This document shows positions 55,110-64,000 of a stretch of DNA of 64,000 nucleotides, piece by piece (the stretch's first letter is position 1; each line of letters opens with the position of its first letter). Source of the DNA: Janthinobacterium sp. 344 (GTDB lineage Bacteria > Pseudomonadota > Gammaproteobacteria > Burkholderiales > Burkholderiaceae_D); contig NZ_FOKL01000004.1 of assembly GCF_900112025.1 (NCBI RefSeq), positions 1 through 64,000 of the forward strand, written 5' to 3'. The position numbers and the translations under genes are program-made. The notes below the pieces were generated by a model. That model worked only from the letters and a program-made list of their open reading frames with translations. It searched no databases and was not told where the DNA came from.

Positions 55110-57068
55110 TCAGCCGATCAACCCTCTCAGCCCGCTGGCGCGCTGCGTGCGGCGCAGAATCGCGTCCACCAGCACGGCTTGCGTGGGCGAGACGAGGGTG
55201 AAGAAGTCGCGCGCGCGCGTGATGCCCGTGTAGACCAGTTCGCGCGCCAGCATGGCGCCGCCCTCCTGCGGCAGCACCAGCACCGTGTGGCGAAATTCCG
55301 AGCCCTGCGATTTATGCACCGTCATGGCGAACGCCGTCTCCACGTGGCGCAGGCGCGTGGCCAGCACGCTGCGCACGTTCTCGCCTTCGAGGAAGTACAC
55401 GCGCAGGGAGCCGGGCCGCGCCGGGTCGCGCAGGGTCAGGCCGATGTCACCGTTGAATACGCCCGTGCCGTAGTCGTTACGCGTGACCATCACGGGCCGG
55501 CCCACATACCACTCGCCGCGGCGGATCAGGCCTTCCTTTTCCAGCCGCAGCTCGATGGCCGTGTTCAGGCCGGCCACGCCCCACTCGCCCTCGCGCACGG
55601 CGCACAGGATGCGGAACGATTCAAAACTGTGCAGCACGGCGCGCACCCAGTCGTCGTGCCGCGCATAGCCCTCTTCGCCCGCATTCACCAGTTCCAGGTA
55701 GGGCTGATAGCCGCCCGGCGCATCGCTCCTGCCACGCAAGGCCAGGCGCAGCACGTCTTCCTGCTGCGCCGGCACGCTCCACGCCAGCTGGCCGCCGCTG
55801 TCGCCGGCGAAGCAGGCCTTGGCCAGGTCGGGCCTGCCCCCATTCACGGCCAGCGCCAGCTCGCCGATCGGGCCGCTGAAACGGTGGCTGTGGCGCAGCA
55901 TCACCGTCTGCTGCGCCAGCGCGCCCGCCGTCCCCGCGAAGGCGGCGGGAATGGCCACGCCGCTGGCTGCCTGCGCATACGCGATGGTGGCTGGCGTGTA
56001 GCCGCCCGCCTGCGCGTCGTGGCACAAGTCGCCCAGCACGGCGCCCGCCTCCACGGACGCCAGTTGGTCCTTGTCGCCCAGCAGGATCAATATCGCCGCG
56101 GGCGGCAAGGCGTCGAGCACCGAGGCCATCATCTCCAGGTGCACCATCGACGCTTCGTCGACGATCAGCACGTCGACATCGAGCGGATTGCCCGCGTGGT
56201 GGGCAAAGGCGCGCGTATCGGGCCGCGCGCCCAGCAGGCTATGCAGGGTGCGCGCGGCGCCCATGCGGCGCGCCAGTTCCAGCAGCGCCAGCGCGTCGCC
56301 GGCCTTCGCCGCCAGTCCTTCGAGCGCCTTGTCGATCGACTGTTTCAGCCGCGCGGCCGCCTTGCCCGTGGGCGCGGCCAGCGCGATGCGCAGCTGTTCC
56401 GGCTGCGGCGAAACGGCAAACAGCAGGGTCAAGAGGCTCGCCACCGTATACGTCTTGCCCGTGCCAGGACCGCCCGTGATGATGGCGACCTTGCCGCGCA
56501 AGGCGATGGCGCAGGCGACTTTCTGCCAGTCCGGCCCGCCATCGTGCGTGGGCTGGTCGAACAGGATGTCGAGCCATTGCCGCACCTGCGCCGGCGGCGG
56601 CGTCGTCAAATCCTGCGCGCGCGCGGCGATCTTCTCGCCGACCAGGGTCTCGTCGCGCCAGTAGCGGCGCAGGTACAGGCGGTCGCCATCGAGCACCAGC
56701 GGCTGGCGCACGTCGGGCGCACCCACCTGCCACACTTGCGGCGCGCGCGCCAGCAGCGCGCGCCAGCCGTCCAGCGATGCCGGCAGCGGGCCGGACACGG
56801 CCAGCACCGCGTGCCACAGCTCCTCGCTCCAGCCCAGCAGCTGCGACGGTTCGCTGGCCAGGTCGCCCAGCATCAGACAGCTGTGGCCGCGCCCTTCCAG
56901 TTCGGACAGCACCACGCAGGCGACGGCCACGGCGGGGGCGTCCGGCGCCTGCTCGTCCAGACTGGCGATGAAACGCGCAAAGGCGGCGCTCAGGCGGCGC
57001 AGATGACCGTCCTGCGCGACGCCGTCAACGTGGCTGAACAAGGCATTCATCTGTTCACTATGCTGCAT
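55110..57068 (-). CDS. recD: Exodeoxyribonuclease V subunit alpha (RecD)
   Basis: A 652-residue RecD. Walker A GGPGTGKT at 199-206, VDVLIVDEASMVHLEMM (motif II), GDKDQLASVEAGAVLGDLC (motif III) and AMTVHKSQGSEFRHTVLVL (motif V/VI) are complete. It is the 5'-3' helicase of RecBCD, which processes double-strand ends. It overlaps the recB stop by 11 bp and ends the recC-recB-recD operon. Confidence 0.96.
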   Translation of the reverse strand: MQHSEQMNALFSHVDGVAQDGHLRRLSAAFARFIASLDEQAPDAPAVAVACVVLSELEGRGHSCLMLGDLASEPSQLLGWSEELWHAVLAVSGPLPASLDGWRALLARAPQVWQVGAPDVRQPLVLDGDRLYLRRYWRDETLVGEKIAARAQDLTTPPPAQVRQWLDILFDQPTHDGGPDWQKVACAIALRGKVAIITGGPGTGKTYTVASLLTLLFAVSPQPEQLRIALAAPTGKAAARLKQSIDKALEGLAAKAGDALALLELARRMGAARTLHSLLGARPDTRAFAHHAGNPLDVDVLIVDEASMVHLEMMASVLDALPPAAILILLGDKDQLASVEAGAVLGDLCHDAQAGGYTPATIAYAQAASGVAIPAAFAGTAGALAQQTVMLRHSHRFSGPIGELALAVNGGRPDLAKACFAGDSGGQLAWSVPAQQEDVLRLALRGRSDAPGGYQPYLELVNAGEEGYARHDDWVRAVLHSFESFRILCAVREGEWGVAGLNTAIELRLEKEGLIRRGEWYVGRPVMVTRNDYGTGVFNGDIGLTLRDPARPGSLRVYFLEGENVRSVLATRLRHVETAFAMTVHKSQGSEFRHTVLVLPQEGGAMLARELVYTGITRARDFFTLVSPTQAVLVDAILRRTQRASGLRGLIG

Positions 57069-60000
57069 GGTGTTCCGTTTCTTCTAACAGTTGATCGAGG
57101 CCGTCCAGCAGTTCCCGCTGCGGCGCCAGCCAGTAGCAGCCGTGCGTATCCGTGTTGGCGATACCGCGCAGGAACAGGAAAATGGCGCCGCCCAGGTGCT
57201 CGGCCGGGTCGTACGCGTCACCCAAACGGCTCTTCAGCAGGCGGTGCAGGGCCAGCATGTAGATGGCGCCCTGGATGTCGTAGCGGTGCTGCGCCATGCC
57301 GGCCGCCAGCGCCGGCGTGTGGTAGGCCGCATCATTGCCGCCCAGCGCATTCGACTTGTAGTCGAGCACCCAGTAGCGCCCGTCCCTTTCGATGACCAGG
57401 TCGGCGAAGCCTTTCAGCATGCCGTGCAGCTGGCGCCGTGGCAGCACGGGACGCGGCGCGCCATCGAGCAGCAATCGCGTGCACAGCTTGTCCAGCGCCT
57501 CGGTGGACAGGTGCTCGCTGGGGAACCAGAACTCCATCTCGGACAGGGTGCTGTCCAGCTGCGACAGCGGCGCATCGAGCAGCGGCAGCGGCGTGGTCGC
57601 CACCGCCGTCAGCCAGGCGATGGCGTCTTCCTGGCGGTGGCCCCAGCCCGCCCGCTCGCAGCGCGCGGCCAGGCGCGTGGCGAAGCTGTCGTCATGGACG
57701 CAGTCAAAGCCTTCGCCACCCATCCATTCGAGCTGCTCGTGCAGGAAATTGCCGGGCACGGAGCCGCGCGGGAAGCGGTGCCATGGTGCGTCGCCCAGCT
57801 GCATCGGCGCGGCCGGGACGACACCGGAGCCATCTTCCAGCAAGGTCTCTTCCAGCGCCCGCTGCGGCACGTGGGCGCTGGCCACGGCGCCGATCTGGCG
57901 CGTCAGCGACGTAAAGCTGCCCACCGACCAGTCGCGCTCGAATTCGCCCGCGAACACGGGTGCGGGCCGCAATTCAGGACGGCGCTCGATGCGGTCCAGC
58001 ACCGTGCACGCATCGGGCTGCGCCAGCGCGCTGACATAGATGGCGTCGCAGCTGCCCGCCACCTGCTGCCAGCGCAGCGGCAGCTGGTCCGCCGGCAGCT
58101 TCTCGCCGCCCGTCAGCAAATAACCGAGCGCCGATTCGTGCAAGGTGTTTTCGCCCGCCTTGCGCGCCGCCAGCGCGGCCACGCCCAGCCACAAAAAGTG
58201 GCGCGCGCGCGTCAGGGCCACGTACAGCAGGCGCAAGTCTTCCTCGATGCGCGCCTCTTCCACCGCCGCCATGGCGTCGTCGGACAGCGACAGGTCGATG
58301 CGCCGTTCGCCGTTTTCCCCCGCATACTCGAAGAAGCTGCGGTTGCGCTTGTCCACCTTGCGCGCCGTGACGGCGAACGGCAGGTACACGAGCGGGTATT
58401 CCAGGCCCTTCGATTTGTGCACGGTGATGACCTTCACCAGCTCCGCATCGCTTTCCAGGCGCAGCACGCGCTCGTCGCCGCTTTCGCCCTCGCCGGCGAT
58501 CTGTTCGGCCAGCCAGCGTATCAGCGCCTGTTCGCCATCGAGCTGGCGGCTGGCCGACTGCAGCAGTTCGGCCAGGTGCAGCAGGTTTGTCAGGCGCCGC
58601 TCGCCGCCCGTCTGCTGCAGCAGCATGGCGGGCAACTGCAGTTCGTGGATGAAGCGGCGCAGCATGGCCAGCACGCCCTGGCGCTGCCAGATCAGGTGCA
58701 GGGCCTTCAGTTGTTCGACGCGGCGTTCCCATTCCAGCTCGTCGCTCGACAGGCGCGCCAGTTCGCCCAGCGACAGGCCGATGGTACGCGTGGCGAAGGC
58801 GGCGCGCGCCAGTCCCCCGTCGAGCGGATTGGCCAGCGCCGCCAGCCAGCGCAGCACGTCGGCCGCTTCCTCGCTGTCGACGACGGAATCCTTGTCGGAC
58901 AAATACACGCTGGCGACCCGGCGGCGCGCCAGCGCGCGGCGGATGGCGGCCGCCTCCTTGCGATCGCGCACGAGCACGGCCACGTCGGCCGGCTGCAGGC
59001 GCGTAAAACCGCCGGGGCCGTCGAAACCCGTTTGCGGGTCGCCCAGCATGGCGACGATATGTTCGGCGCAGTGCTGCGCGAAATACTCGCGGTAGCTGTC
59101 GCCGCGCAGCCCTTCGTCGCTGGCACAGGCGGCCAGCAGCGCCGGCATGGCGCCATCCCTTGTGACCAGGTATTCGGCGCGGCCCTTGGCGTCGACAGCC
59201 TCGAACGGCAGCGGATTCTCGCCTCCTTTGCGGTAGCGGAAGGCGCCAGCAGGCACCTCGGCGCGCTCGGCGTGCAGGAACAGCTGGTTGACGGCCGCCA
59301 CCAGCGGCGCCGTCGAGCGGTAGTTGGTGCCCAGCTGGTAGTGGCGCCCCGTCGTGGCGCGCCGCGCCGCCAGGTAGCTCTGGATGTCGGCGCCGCGAAA
59401 GCCGTAGATCGACTGTTTCGGGTCGCCGATCAGGAACAGGCCCAGTGCCGGGTCGTTGTCGGCGATGCGGTACAGGGAATTGAAGATCTGGTACTGCGCC
59501 GGCGCCGTGTCCTGGAATTCATCGACCATGGCCAGCGGGTACTGGTCGATGATGCGCTGGCGCAGGGCCGCGCCGTTGTCGCCGGCCAGCGCGTCGTGCA
59601 GGCGCTGCAGCATGTCGGCAAAGCCGAACTGGCGCGACTGGCGTTTTAACTGATCCATGCGCCGCGCGATGGCCGCCGCCGCATGCAGGTGCAGGGTGTG
59701 CGCCAGCGGCGTGAGGGCCGCCAGGGCAATCCCCAGCGCCTCCGTGTGTTCAAAGCACTCGGGCACCTGCGCGGTAAAACTCTTGGCGAACGCATCCTCG
59801 ATGCCGAACGGCGTCAGGCGCTCCCACGCCTTGGCCGTGATGGCCGGCTGCAGCAGCAAGGGGTCTTGCGCCCAGCGGCGCAAGCCGTCGAACCACTTCG
59901 CCAGGTTCTCCGGCTTCATCTTGACGCCGTTAAAGCACTTGGGATTGACGGCGCGGTGCTCGTTGATCCAGGCGGCCATCCGCTCCACGCGCTCGACCCA

Positions 60001-60729
60001 GCCCGCCTTCAGGCTCGCCAGCTGCGCGGCCAGCGCCCGCTGTTCGCGCGCGATCAGGGCGGACAACGGCTCCTCGGCCGCCATGCCCATGATGTCCGCG
60101 CGGCGCGCCAGGTCGCGCGCGCCCTTTTTCAGCGCCTCCACGTCGGGCCAGCAATCGAGCAGCACCTCCAGGGCCTGCGGCGACAGGGGGTACACCTGCT
60201 GGCGCCAGTAATCGTGGGCCGCATCCTCGAACAGGGCCTGCTCGTCGCTGACCAGTTCTTCGTCGAACAGGCTGCCGCTGTCGAACGCGTGTTCGCGCAG
60301 CATGCGCTGGCACCACGCGTCGATGGTGAAGATGGCCGCTTCATCCATCGTCTCGGCGGCCAGCATCAGCCGGTGCGCGGCCTTTTGCCGTTCACTCTCG
60401 TCCGGATACGATTCCAGCAAGGCGTCGAGGAAAGGATCGCTGCCGCCGGATGCCATGCCAACTTCGTGCCGAAAATAGGCGGCCGCCTCGATCAGGCGCT
60501 CGCGCACACGGTTCGACAGTTCGCGCGTGGCGGCGCGGGTAAACGTCATCACCAGGATGTCGGCCGGCAGCAGCGGCCGCGTAAAACGGCTGTCGTCGTC
60601 GCCATGGCCCAGCACGAGGCGCACGTACAGGGCGGCGATGGTCCAGGTTTTACCGGTGCCGGCCGAGGCTTCGATCAGACGCGAGCCGTGCAGCGGGAAC
60701 GCCAGGGGATTGAGCAGATGGCTCGTCAT
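57058..60729 (-). CDS. recB: Exodeoxyribonuclease V subunit beta (RecB)
   Basis: A 1223-residue RecB. UvrD-like helicase motifs: Walker A ASAGTGKT (21-28), VMTFTRAATRELSNRVRERL, MVDEFQDTAPAQYQIFNSLY, GDPKQSIYGFRGADIQSYLA and VITVHKSKGLEYPLVYLPFA. The C-terminal nuclease domain holds GFADLVIERDGRYWVLDYKS with the catalytic Asp and Lys. It is the 3'-5' helicase and nuclease of RecBCD. It overlaps recC by 4 bp and recD by 11 bp. Confidence 0.97.
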   Translation of the reverse strand: MTSHLLNPLAFPLHGSRLIEASAGTGKTWTIAALYVRLVLGHGDDDSRFTRPLLPADILVMTFTRAATRELSNRVRERLIEAAAYFRHEVGMASGGSDPFLDALLESYPDESERQKAAHRLMLAAETMDEAAIFTIDAWCQRMLREHAFDSGSLFDEELVSDEQALFEDAAHDYWRQQVYPLSPQALEVLLDCWPDVEALKKGARDLARRADIMGMAAEEPLSALIAREQRALAAQLASLKAGWVERVERMAAWINEHRAVNPKCFNGVKMKPENLAKWFDGLRRWAQDPLLLQPAITAKAWERLTPFGIEDAFAKSFTAQVPECFEHTEALGIALAALTPLAHTLHLHAAAAIARRMDQLKRQSRQFGFADMLQRLHDALAGDNGAALRQRIIDQYPLAMVDEFQDTAPAQYQIFNSLYRIADNDPALGLFLIGDPKQSIYGFRGADIQSYLAARRATTGRHYQLGTNYRSTAPLVAAVNQLFLHAERAEVPAGAFRYRKGGENPLPFEAVDAKGRAEYLVTRDGAMPALLAACASDEGLRGDSYREYFAQHCAEHIVAMLGDPQTGFDGPGGFTRLQPADVAVLVRDRKEAAAIRRALARRRVASVYLSDKDSVVDSEEAADVLRWLAALANPLDGGLARAAFATRTIGLSLGELARLSSDELEWERRVEQLKALHLIWQRQGVLAMLRRFIHELQLPAMLLQQTGGERRLTNLLHLAELLQSASRQLDGEQALIRWLAEQIAGEGESGDERVLRLESDAELVKVITVHKSKGLEYPLVYLPFAVTARKVDKRNRSFFEYAGENGERRIDLSLSDDAMAAVEEARIEEDLRLLYVALTRARHFLWLGVAALAARKAGENTLHESALGYLLTGGEKLPADQLPLRWQQVAGSCDAIYVSALAQPDACTVLDRIERRPELRPAPVFAGEFERDWSVGSFTSLTRQIGAVASAHVPQRALEETLLEDGSGVVPAAPMQLGDAPWHRFPRGSVPGNFLHEQLEWMGGEGFDCVHDDSFATRLAARCERAGWGHRQEDAIAWLTAVATTPLPLLDAPLSQLDSTLSEMEFWFPSEHLSTEALDKLCTRLLLDGAPRPVLPRRQLHGMLKGFADLVIERDGRYWVLDYKSNALGGNDAAYHTPALAAGMAQHRYDIQGAIYMLALHRLLKSRLGDAYDPAEHLGGAIFLFLRGIANTDTHGCYWLAPQRELLDGLDQLLEETEHHAA

Positions 60730-63700
60730 TGTTCTTCTCCGGCGCCGTCATCGGGCGCGCTGATCGGGTCGATCGTGATGTGTTCCTGCAGCCAGTCGGC
60801 CAGCGGGCCATACAGCTCGCGCGTGCAGTCCTGCCACGCCTCGTCGGCCGCCAGGGCGGAAAATTCGGGCCACAGGCGGGCCAGGCACAGTTCCTCGCGT
60901 TCGCCGGACAGCTCGAAGCCGCCATCGTAGACGGCGCGCGGGTCGCCGCCCTGCACCAGCGCCAGGCCCGTCTTGCAGGCCGTGGGCAGCGGATGGTTCA
61001 TGCCTTCGCGCCACAGCACCAGCAAGGTGGCCAGCGCCTCGCGCGCACTGGCGGGATCGAGCGGCGCCATGCTGACGATGGCGTCGCGCGCCACCAGGTA
61101 GCCGGTGACGGGGAAATCGATGGCGGCGGCGGCCAGCTGGCGCAGCCACATCAGCATCAGCTTGTCGCCGCGCGCCAGGCCGCCCTTGTCCGTCACCTTC
61201 GAGGAAATCTGCATCAGCCAGGCCGTGTCGCGCCCGTTGCTGCGCAATCTGTCGAGCCAGTCGTCGATCTGCAGTTCGCCAAACGGCAGGTTGATGGCGC
61301 GCTTCTCGGCCGCCTGCGGGAACGAGGCGCGCAAGGACAGCCACGCGCTGCGCACGGGCAGCAGCGCCTCGACCAGCTGCGCCTGCACCTGCTGGCCGAT
61401 CAGGCCGATGGGCAGCACGCCCTCGCGCGCCAGCCGCTGCGCGCGCGCTTCCAGGCTGGCGCGCACGTCGTCGAGCGCCTCCACGGCGCCGCCGTCGTCG
61501 AGCATGGTGTCTTCCAGCAGATAGCGCTCGAGCGCGTTCAGGCCGAACGGCTCCTCGTCCTCGCCCAGCATGGCCGCATCGGCGAAGTGCACGCTGAGGC
61601 GGCGGCGGAAGAAATACTTGACGGGCTGGCGCAAAAAGCTGGCCAGCTCGCCCAGCTTCAGCCGCGTGCCGGGATCGAGTTCATAAGGCCCCAGCGGCAG
61701 CTCCTCGGGCGCCGGCAAGCCAGCATCGGCATCGGCCGCATCGGCATGCGCCACGCGCCATTCGCGCGCATAGGTCAGCAAGCCGCCCGCCTCGAAATAG
61801 CGGCGGCTGAATGGCTGCAGCGCGTGCTCCGTCGTCAGGCTCGCCAAATGGCGGTCCAGCGACCAGCCGGCGGCCAGGTAGTCGCGCAGCTGCGACACCA
61901 GCACGGACGGCGGCTGCTCCGAATTGTCGCGCACATTGCGCCCCACCCAGCTCACGTACAGCTTGTCGCGCGCGGCCAGCAGGGCTTCGAGCATCAGGTA
62001 GCGGTCATCGTCGCGGCGCGAGCGGTCGCCGGGACGCGCCATGCCAGGCAGCGCCAGCAGGTCGAAATCGGCCTTCGGCGCGCGGCGCGGGAAGTCGCCG
62101 TCGTTCATGCCCAGCAGGCACACCACGCGGAACGGCACGGCGCGCATCGGCATCAGGGTGCAGAAGGTCACGCCGCCGGAGACGAACTGGTGGTTCAGGG
62201 TCGGCTCGTCGAGCGCCCCCAGCCACGCCACGCGCAGCACGGACAGCGGCACCTGCTCGACAAAGCCAGCGTGCCCGCAGGTTTCCAGCCAGCCCTGCAA
62301 GGCGCCTTCCAGCTGCGCCAGGGTCAGGCGGTCGCCCTCGTCGTCGGCGTCAAAGAAGGCGGCCAGCAGCGCGCGCGCCTGCTCGCCCCATTCGGCCGGC
62401 GTGCGCGTGCCGGCCAGCACGCCGCGCCAGTGCAGCAGCGCCTCGACCAGCTGCGCCAGCGACCCCGCCAGCGCCGCATCGAGGCCGCCCACTTCCGCAT
62501 ACGGCTCGATGCCGTGGAAGCTGGCGCCGCCGCCGCTGGCATAGCCGAGCAGCATGCGCCGCACGCCGAAGATCCAGGCATTCTGTTCGCCCGCCGCACC
62601 CAGTCCCAGGCCGCTGCGGTGCTGCTGGTCCAGGCCCCAGCGCACGCCGGCCCCCTCGATCCACGCGCCCAGGGTCGCCAGGTCGTCCGGCTGCAAGCCG
62701 AAACGGGCGGCCAGCGCCGGCACGTCGAGCAGGTCGCGCACCTCGCTCTGGCGGCAGCGCTGCTGCGGCAGCTGCAGCAGCCATTCGAGCGCGACGAGCA
62801 GCGGGTTGACGCTGCGGTCCTTCACGTCGCCGATCTCGAACGGAATGAAGCGCTCGTCGTTGCGCCGGTACTGGCCGAAGACGGCGTGGATGGCGGCCGT
62901 GAAGGTGTCGATGTCGGGCACCATCACCACCACGTCGCGCGGGCGCAGGCCCGTCTCGGCGCTGTGGGCGAACATGGCCAGCAGCTGGTCGTGCAGCACT
63001 TCCACTTCGCGCTGCACGCTGTGCGCCACGTGAAATTCGATCGAGCGGTCGCCGGCGTCGGGTGGCGTTTGCGCATGTTCGGCCAGCGGGCGCAGTTCGC
63101 GGATGGCCACCTGCACCTGCTGCAGCAGGGTCTCGCCCGCCTCTTCGCCGAACAGGTCGATGCGCAGGCTGTCGTCGCGCCCTTCGGCATGCGCGTGTTC
63201 GTCGAATTCATCGAGCATGCGGATGAAGTCGCGCCCTTGCCGCCCCCAGCTGGCCAGCAGCGGATGGCTGTGCGCATGCAGTTCTTCCAGCGGAATCTGC
63301 GCCAGGTCGGCGCCGTTGCGCTGCCGCTGGCGTTTATTGGCCGCGCGCAGCAGGTCGCGCCCGTCGATGATGTCGCCCCAGTAGAACTGGCACGGATTGG
63401 GCACGGCCAGCACCACCTGCGTGTGGCGCGCCAGCGCGGCCAGCGCCTGCAAGGTCTGGTACGGCAGCGCCGAGACGCCGAACAGCACCACCCTGCGCGG
63501 CAGCTTGCCAACGGGCGCGTCGCCGGCGGCGATCGCGGCCAAAAAGGCGTCATGGATGTCGGCGCGGCCCGTATCGCGTTCGAAGGCCTCGACGTCGGCA
63601 GCCACGGCGCGCCACAACTGCGCCTGCCAGCGCTGGTCGTCCTTCAGGACGATGGATTCGCCGCGCGCCGTGCGCAGCTGGTCGCGTCCGGCCGCCCAGT

Positions 63701-64000
63701 CGGCCAGCCAGTCGGCGCGGTAGACCTGGTACTGGTCGAACAAGTCCGCCAGGCGCTCGGCCAGCTGCAGGCGGCGCTCGGCATCGCCGTCGGCGAGAAA
63801 ATAGCGCAGCGGCGCAAACACGGGGTCGGCCAGCAGCGATGGCAAGAGCCGCATCAGGCGCCAGGTCAGCGGCGACTTGTCGAAGGGCGAGACGCGCGGC
63901 ACGCGCTCGCGGCCCAGCATGCCGCGGTAGCTTTCCCACAGCAGGCGCGCCGGCAAGGCGATGCGCGTGGCGGCGCACACGCCCATCTCTTCGGCCAGGG
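60726..64000 (-). CDS. recC: Exodeoxyribonuclease V subunit gamma (RecC), 5' end missing
   Basis: About 1090 residues are visible; the frame stays open to the right edge (preceding codons read LAEE), and the segment GVCAATRIALPARLLWESYR corresponds to roughly residue 60-80 of RecC, so the start lies outside. RecC blocks include FDKSPLTWRLMRLLP, PRRVVLFGVSALPYQTLQAL, LRPRDVVVMVPDIDTFTAAI and PFRVVCLLGMNDGDFPRRAP. RecC recognises Chi and splits the DNA strands for RecB and RecD. First gene of the operon. Confidence 0.95.
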   Translation of the reverse strand, partial: LAEEMGVCAATRIALPARLLWESYRGMLGRERVPRVSPFDKSPLTWRLMRLLPSLLADPVFAPLRYFLADGDAERRLQLAERLADLFDQYQVYRADWLADWAAGRDQLRTARGESIVLKDDQRWQAQLWRAVAADVEAFERDTGRADIHDAFLAAIAAGDAPVGKLPRRVVLFGVSALPYQTLQALAALARHTQVVLAVPNPCQFYWGDIIDGRDLLRAANKRQRQRNGADLAQIPLEELHAHSHPLLASWGRQGRDFIRMLDEFDEHAHAEGRDDSLRIDLFGEEAGETLLQQVQVAIRELRPLAEHAQTPPDAGDRSIEFHVAHSVQREVEVLHDQLLAMFAHSAETGLRPRDVVVMVPDIDTFTAAIHAVFGQYRRNDERFIPFEIGDVKDRSVNPLLVALEWLLQLPQQRCRQSEVRDLLDVPALAARFGLQPDDLATLGAWIEGAGVRWGLDQQHRSGLGLGAAGEQNAWIFGVRRMLLGYASGGGASFHGIEPYAEVGGLDAALAGSLAQLVEALLHWRGVLAGTRTPAEWGEQARALLAAFFDADDEGDRLTLAQLEGALQGWLETCGHAGFVEQVPLSVLRVAWLGALDEPTLNHQFVSGGVTFCTLMPMRAVPFRVVCLLGMNDGDFPRRAPKADFDLLALPGMARPGDRSRRDDDRYLMLEALLAARDKLYVSWVGRNVRDNSEQPPSVLVSQLRDYLAAGWSLDRHLASLTTEHALQPFSRRYFEAGGLLTYAREWRVAHADAADADAGLPAPEELPLGPYELDPGTRLKLGELASFLRQPVKYFFRRRLSVHFADAAMLGEDEEPFGLNALERYLLEDTMLDDGGAVEALDDVRASLEARAQRLAREGVLPIGLIGQQVQAQLVEALLPVRSAWLSLRASFPQAAEKRAINLPFGELQIDDWLDRLRSNGRDTAWLMQISSKVTDKGGLARGDKLMLMWLRQLAAAAIDFPVTGYLVARDAIVSMAPLDPASAREALATLLVLWREGMNHPLPTACKTGLALVQGGDPRAVYDGGFELSGEREELCLARLWPEFSALAADEAWQDCTRELYGPLADWLQEHITIDPISAPDDGAGEEQ

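Overview
This is GC-rich DNA from a betaproteobacterium, most likely in the Oxalobacteraceae (Janthinobacterium, Duganella or Massilia type). That placement is inference. It rests on a DUF3460 protein, a recC-recB-recD operon, long chains of overlapping ATGA/TGATG junctions, and a GGGGTCAGACCC-type palindrome that I recall from this family. No rRNA, tRNA, CRISPR array, transposase or phage gene is visible.

Positions 1-33874 hold an almost complete flagellar locus. Its gene order matches the Flag-2 (lateral, laf/lfg/lfi/lfh) type rather than a primary polar system. It starts with the 3' end of one flagellin, a second complete flagellin and a FliK-like gene. On the minus strand follows fliM-fliN-fliP-fliQ-fliR-flhB-flhA (export gate plus C-ring). 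On the plus strand come fliE-fliF-fliG-fliH-fliI-fliJ, then fliD-fliS-fliT-fliK-fliL-fliA-motA-motB (the lafBCDEFSTU order), flgM-flgN and a stand-alone muramidase. flgA lies on the minus strand, and flgB-flgL plus a LafW-like gene close the locus. It therefore carries its own sigma-28, anti-sigma, stator, export gate, rod, hook, rings and filament. The regulator gene lafK, normally between fliM and fliE, is absent; a 527-bp non-coding gap with a dyad stands there. Several parts differ from textbook motors: FliM has no N-terminal CheY-binding motif, FliG lacks two torque-related charges, FlhB has NPEH in place of NPTH, FlgJ is split into two genes, and FliD contains an EF-hand-like loop. A shared GTCGCCT-type element precedes the flagellin, fliD and flgK and probably marks the promoters of the local sigma-28.

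Positions 33987-46832 are an accessory stretch: a GT9 glycosyltransferase, a PAS-GGDEF-EAL protein, a DUF5672 protein, a PACE efflux pump with a convergent LysR gene, DUF3460, an M15-type murein peptidase, a degenerate EAL protein, a 21-codon small ORF with an internal hairpin, a class II amidotransferase, a GNAT acetyltransferase, an orphan sulfate-binding protein and a coiled-coil lipoprotein.

Positions 46955-55100 carry a molbindin, a periplasmic DsrE-like protein, a LytS/LytR-type two-component pair, a PBP7-type endopeptidase, a divergent EamA exporter/LysR pair and a chemoreceptor with a CheR/CheB tether. Positions 55110-64000 are recD, recB and most of recC, which runs off the right edge. 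An 87-bp structured repeat occurs twice, in the flhB-fliR gap and after the DUF3460 gene.
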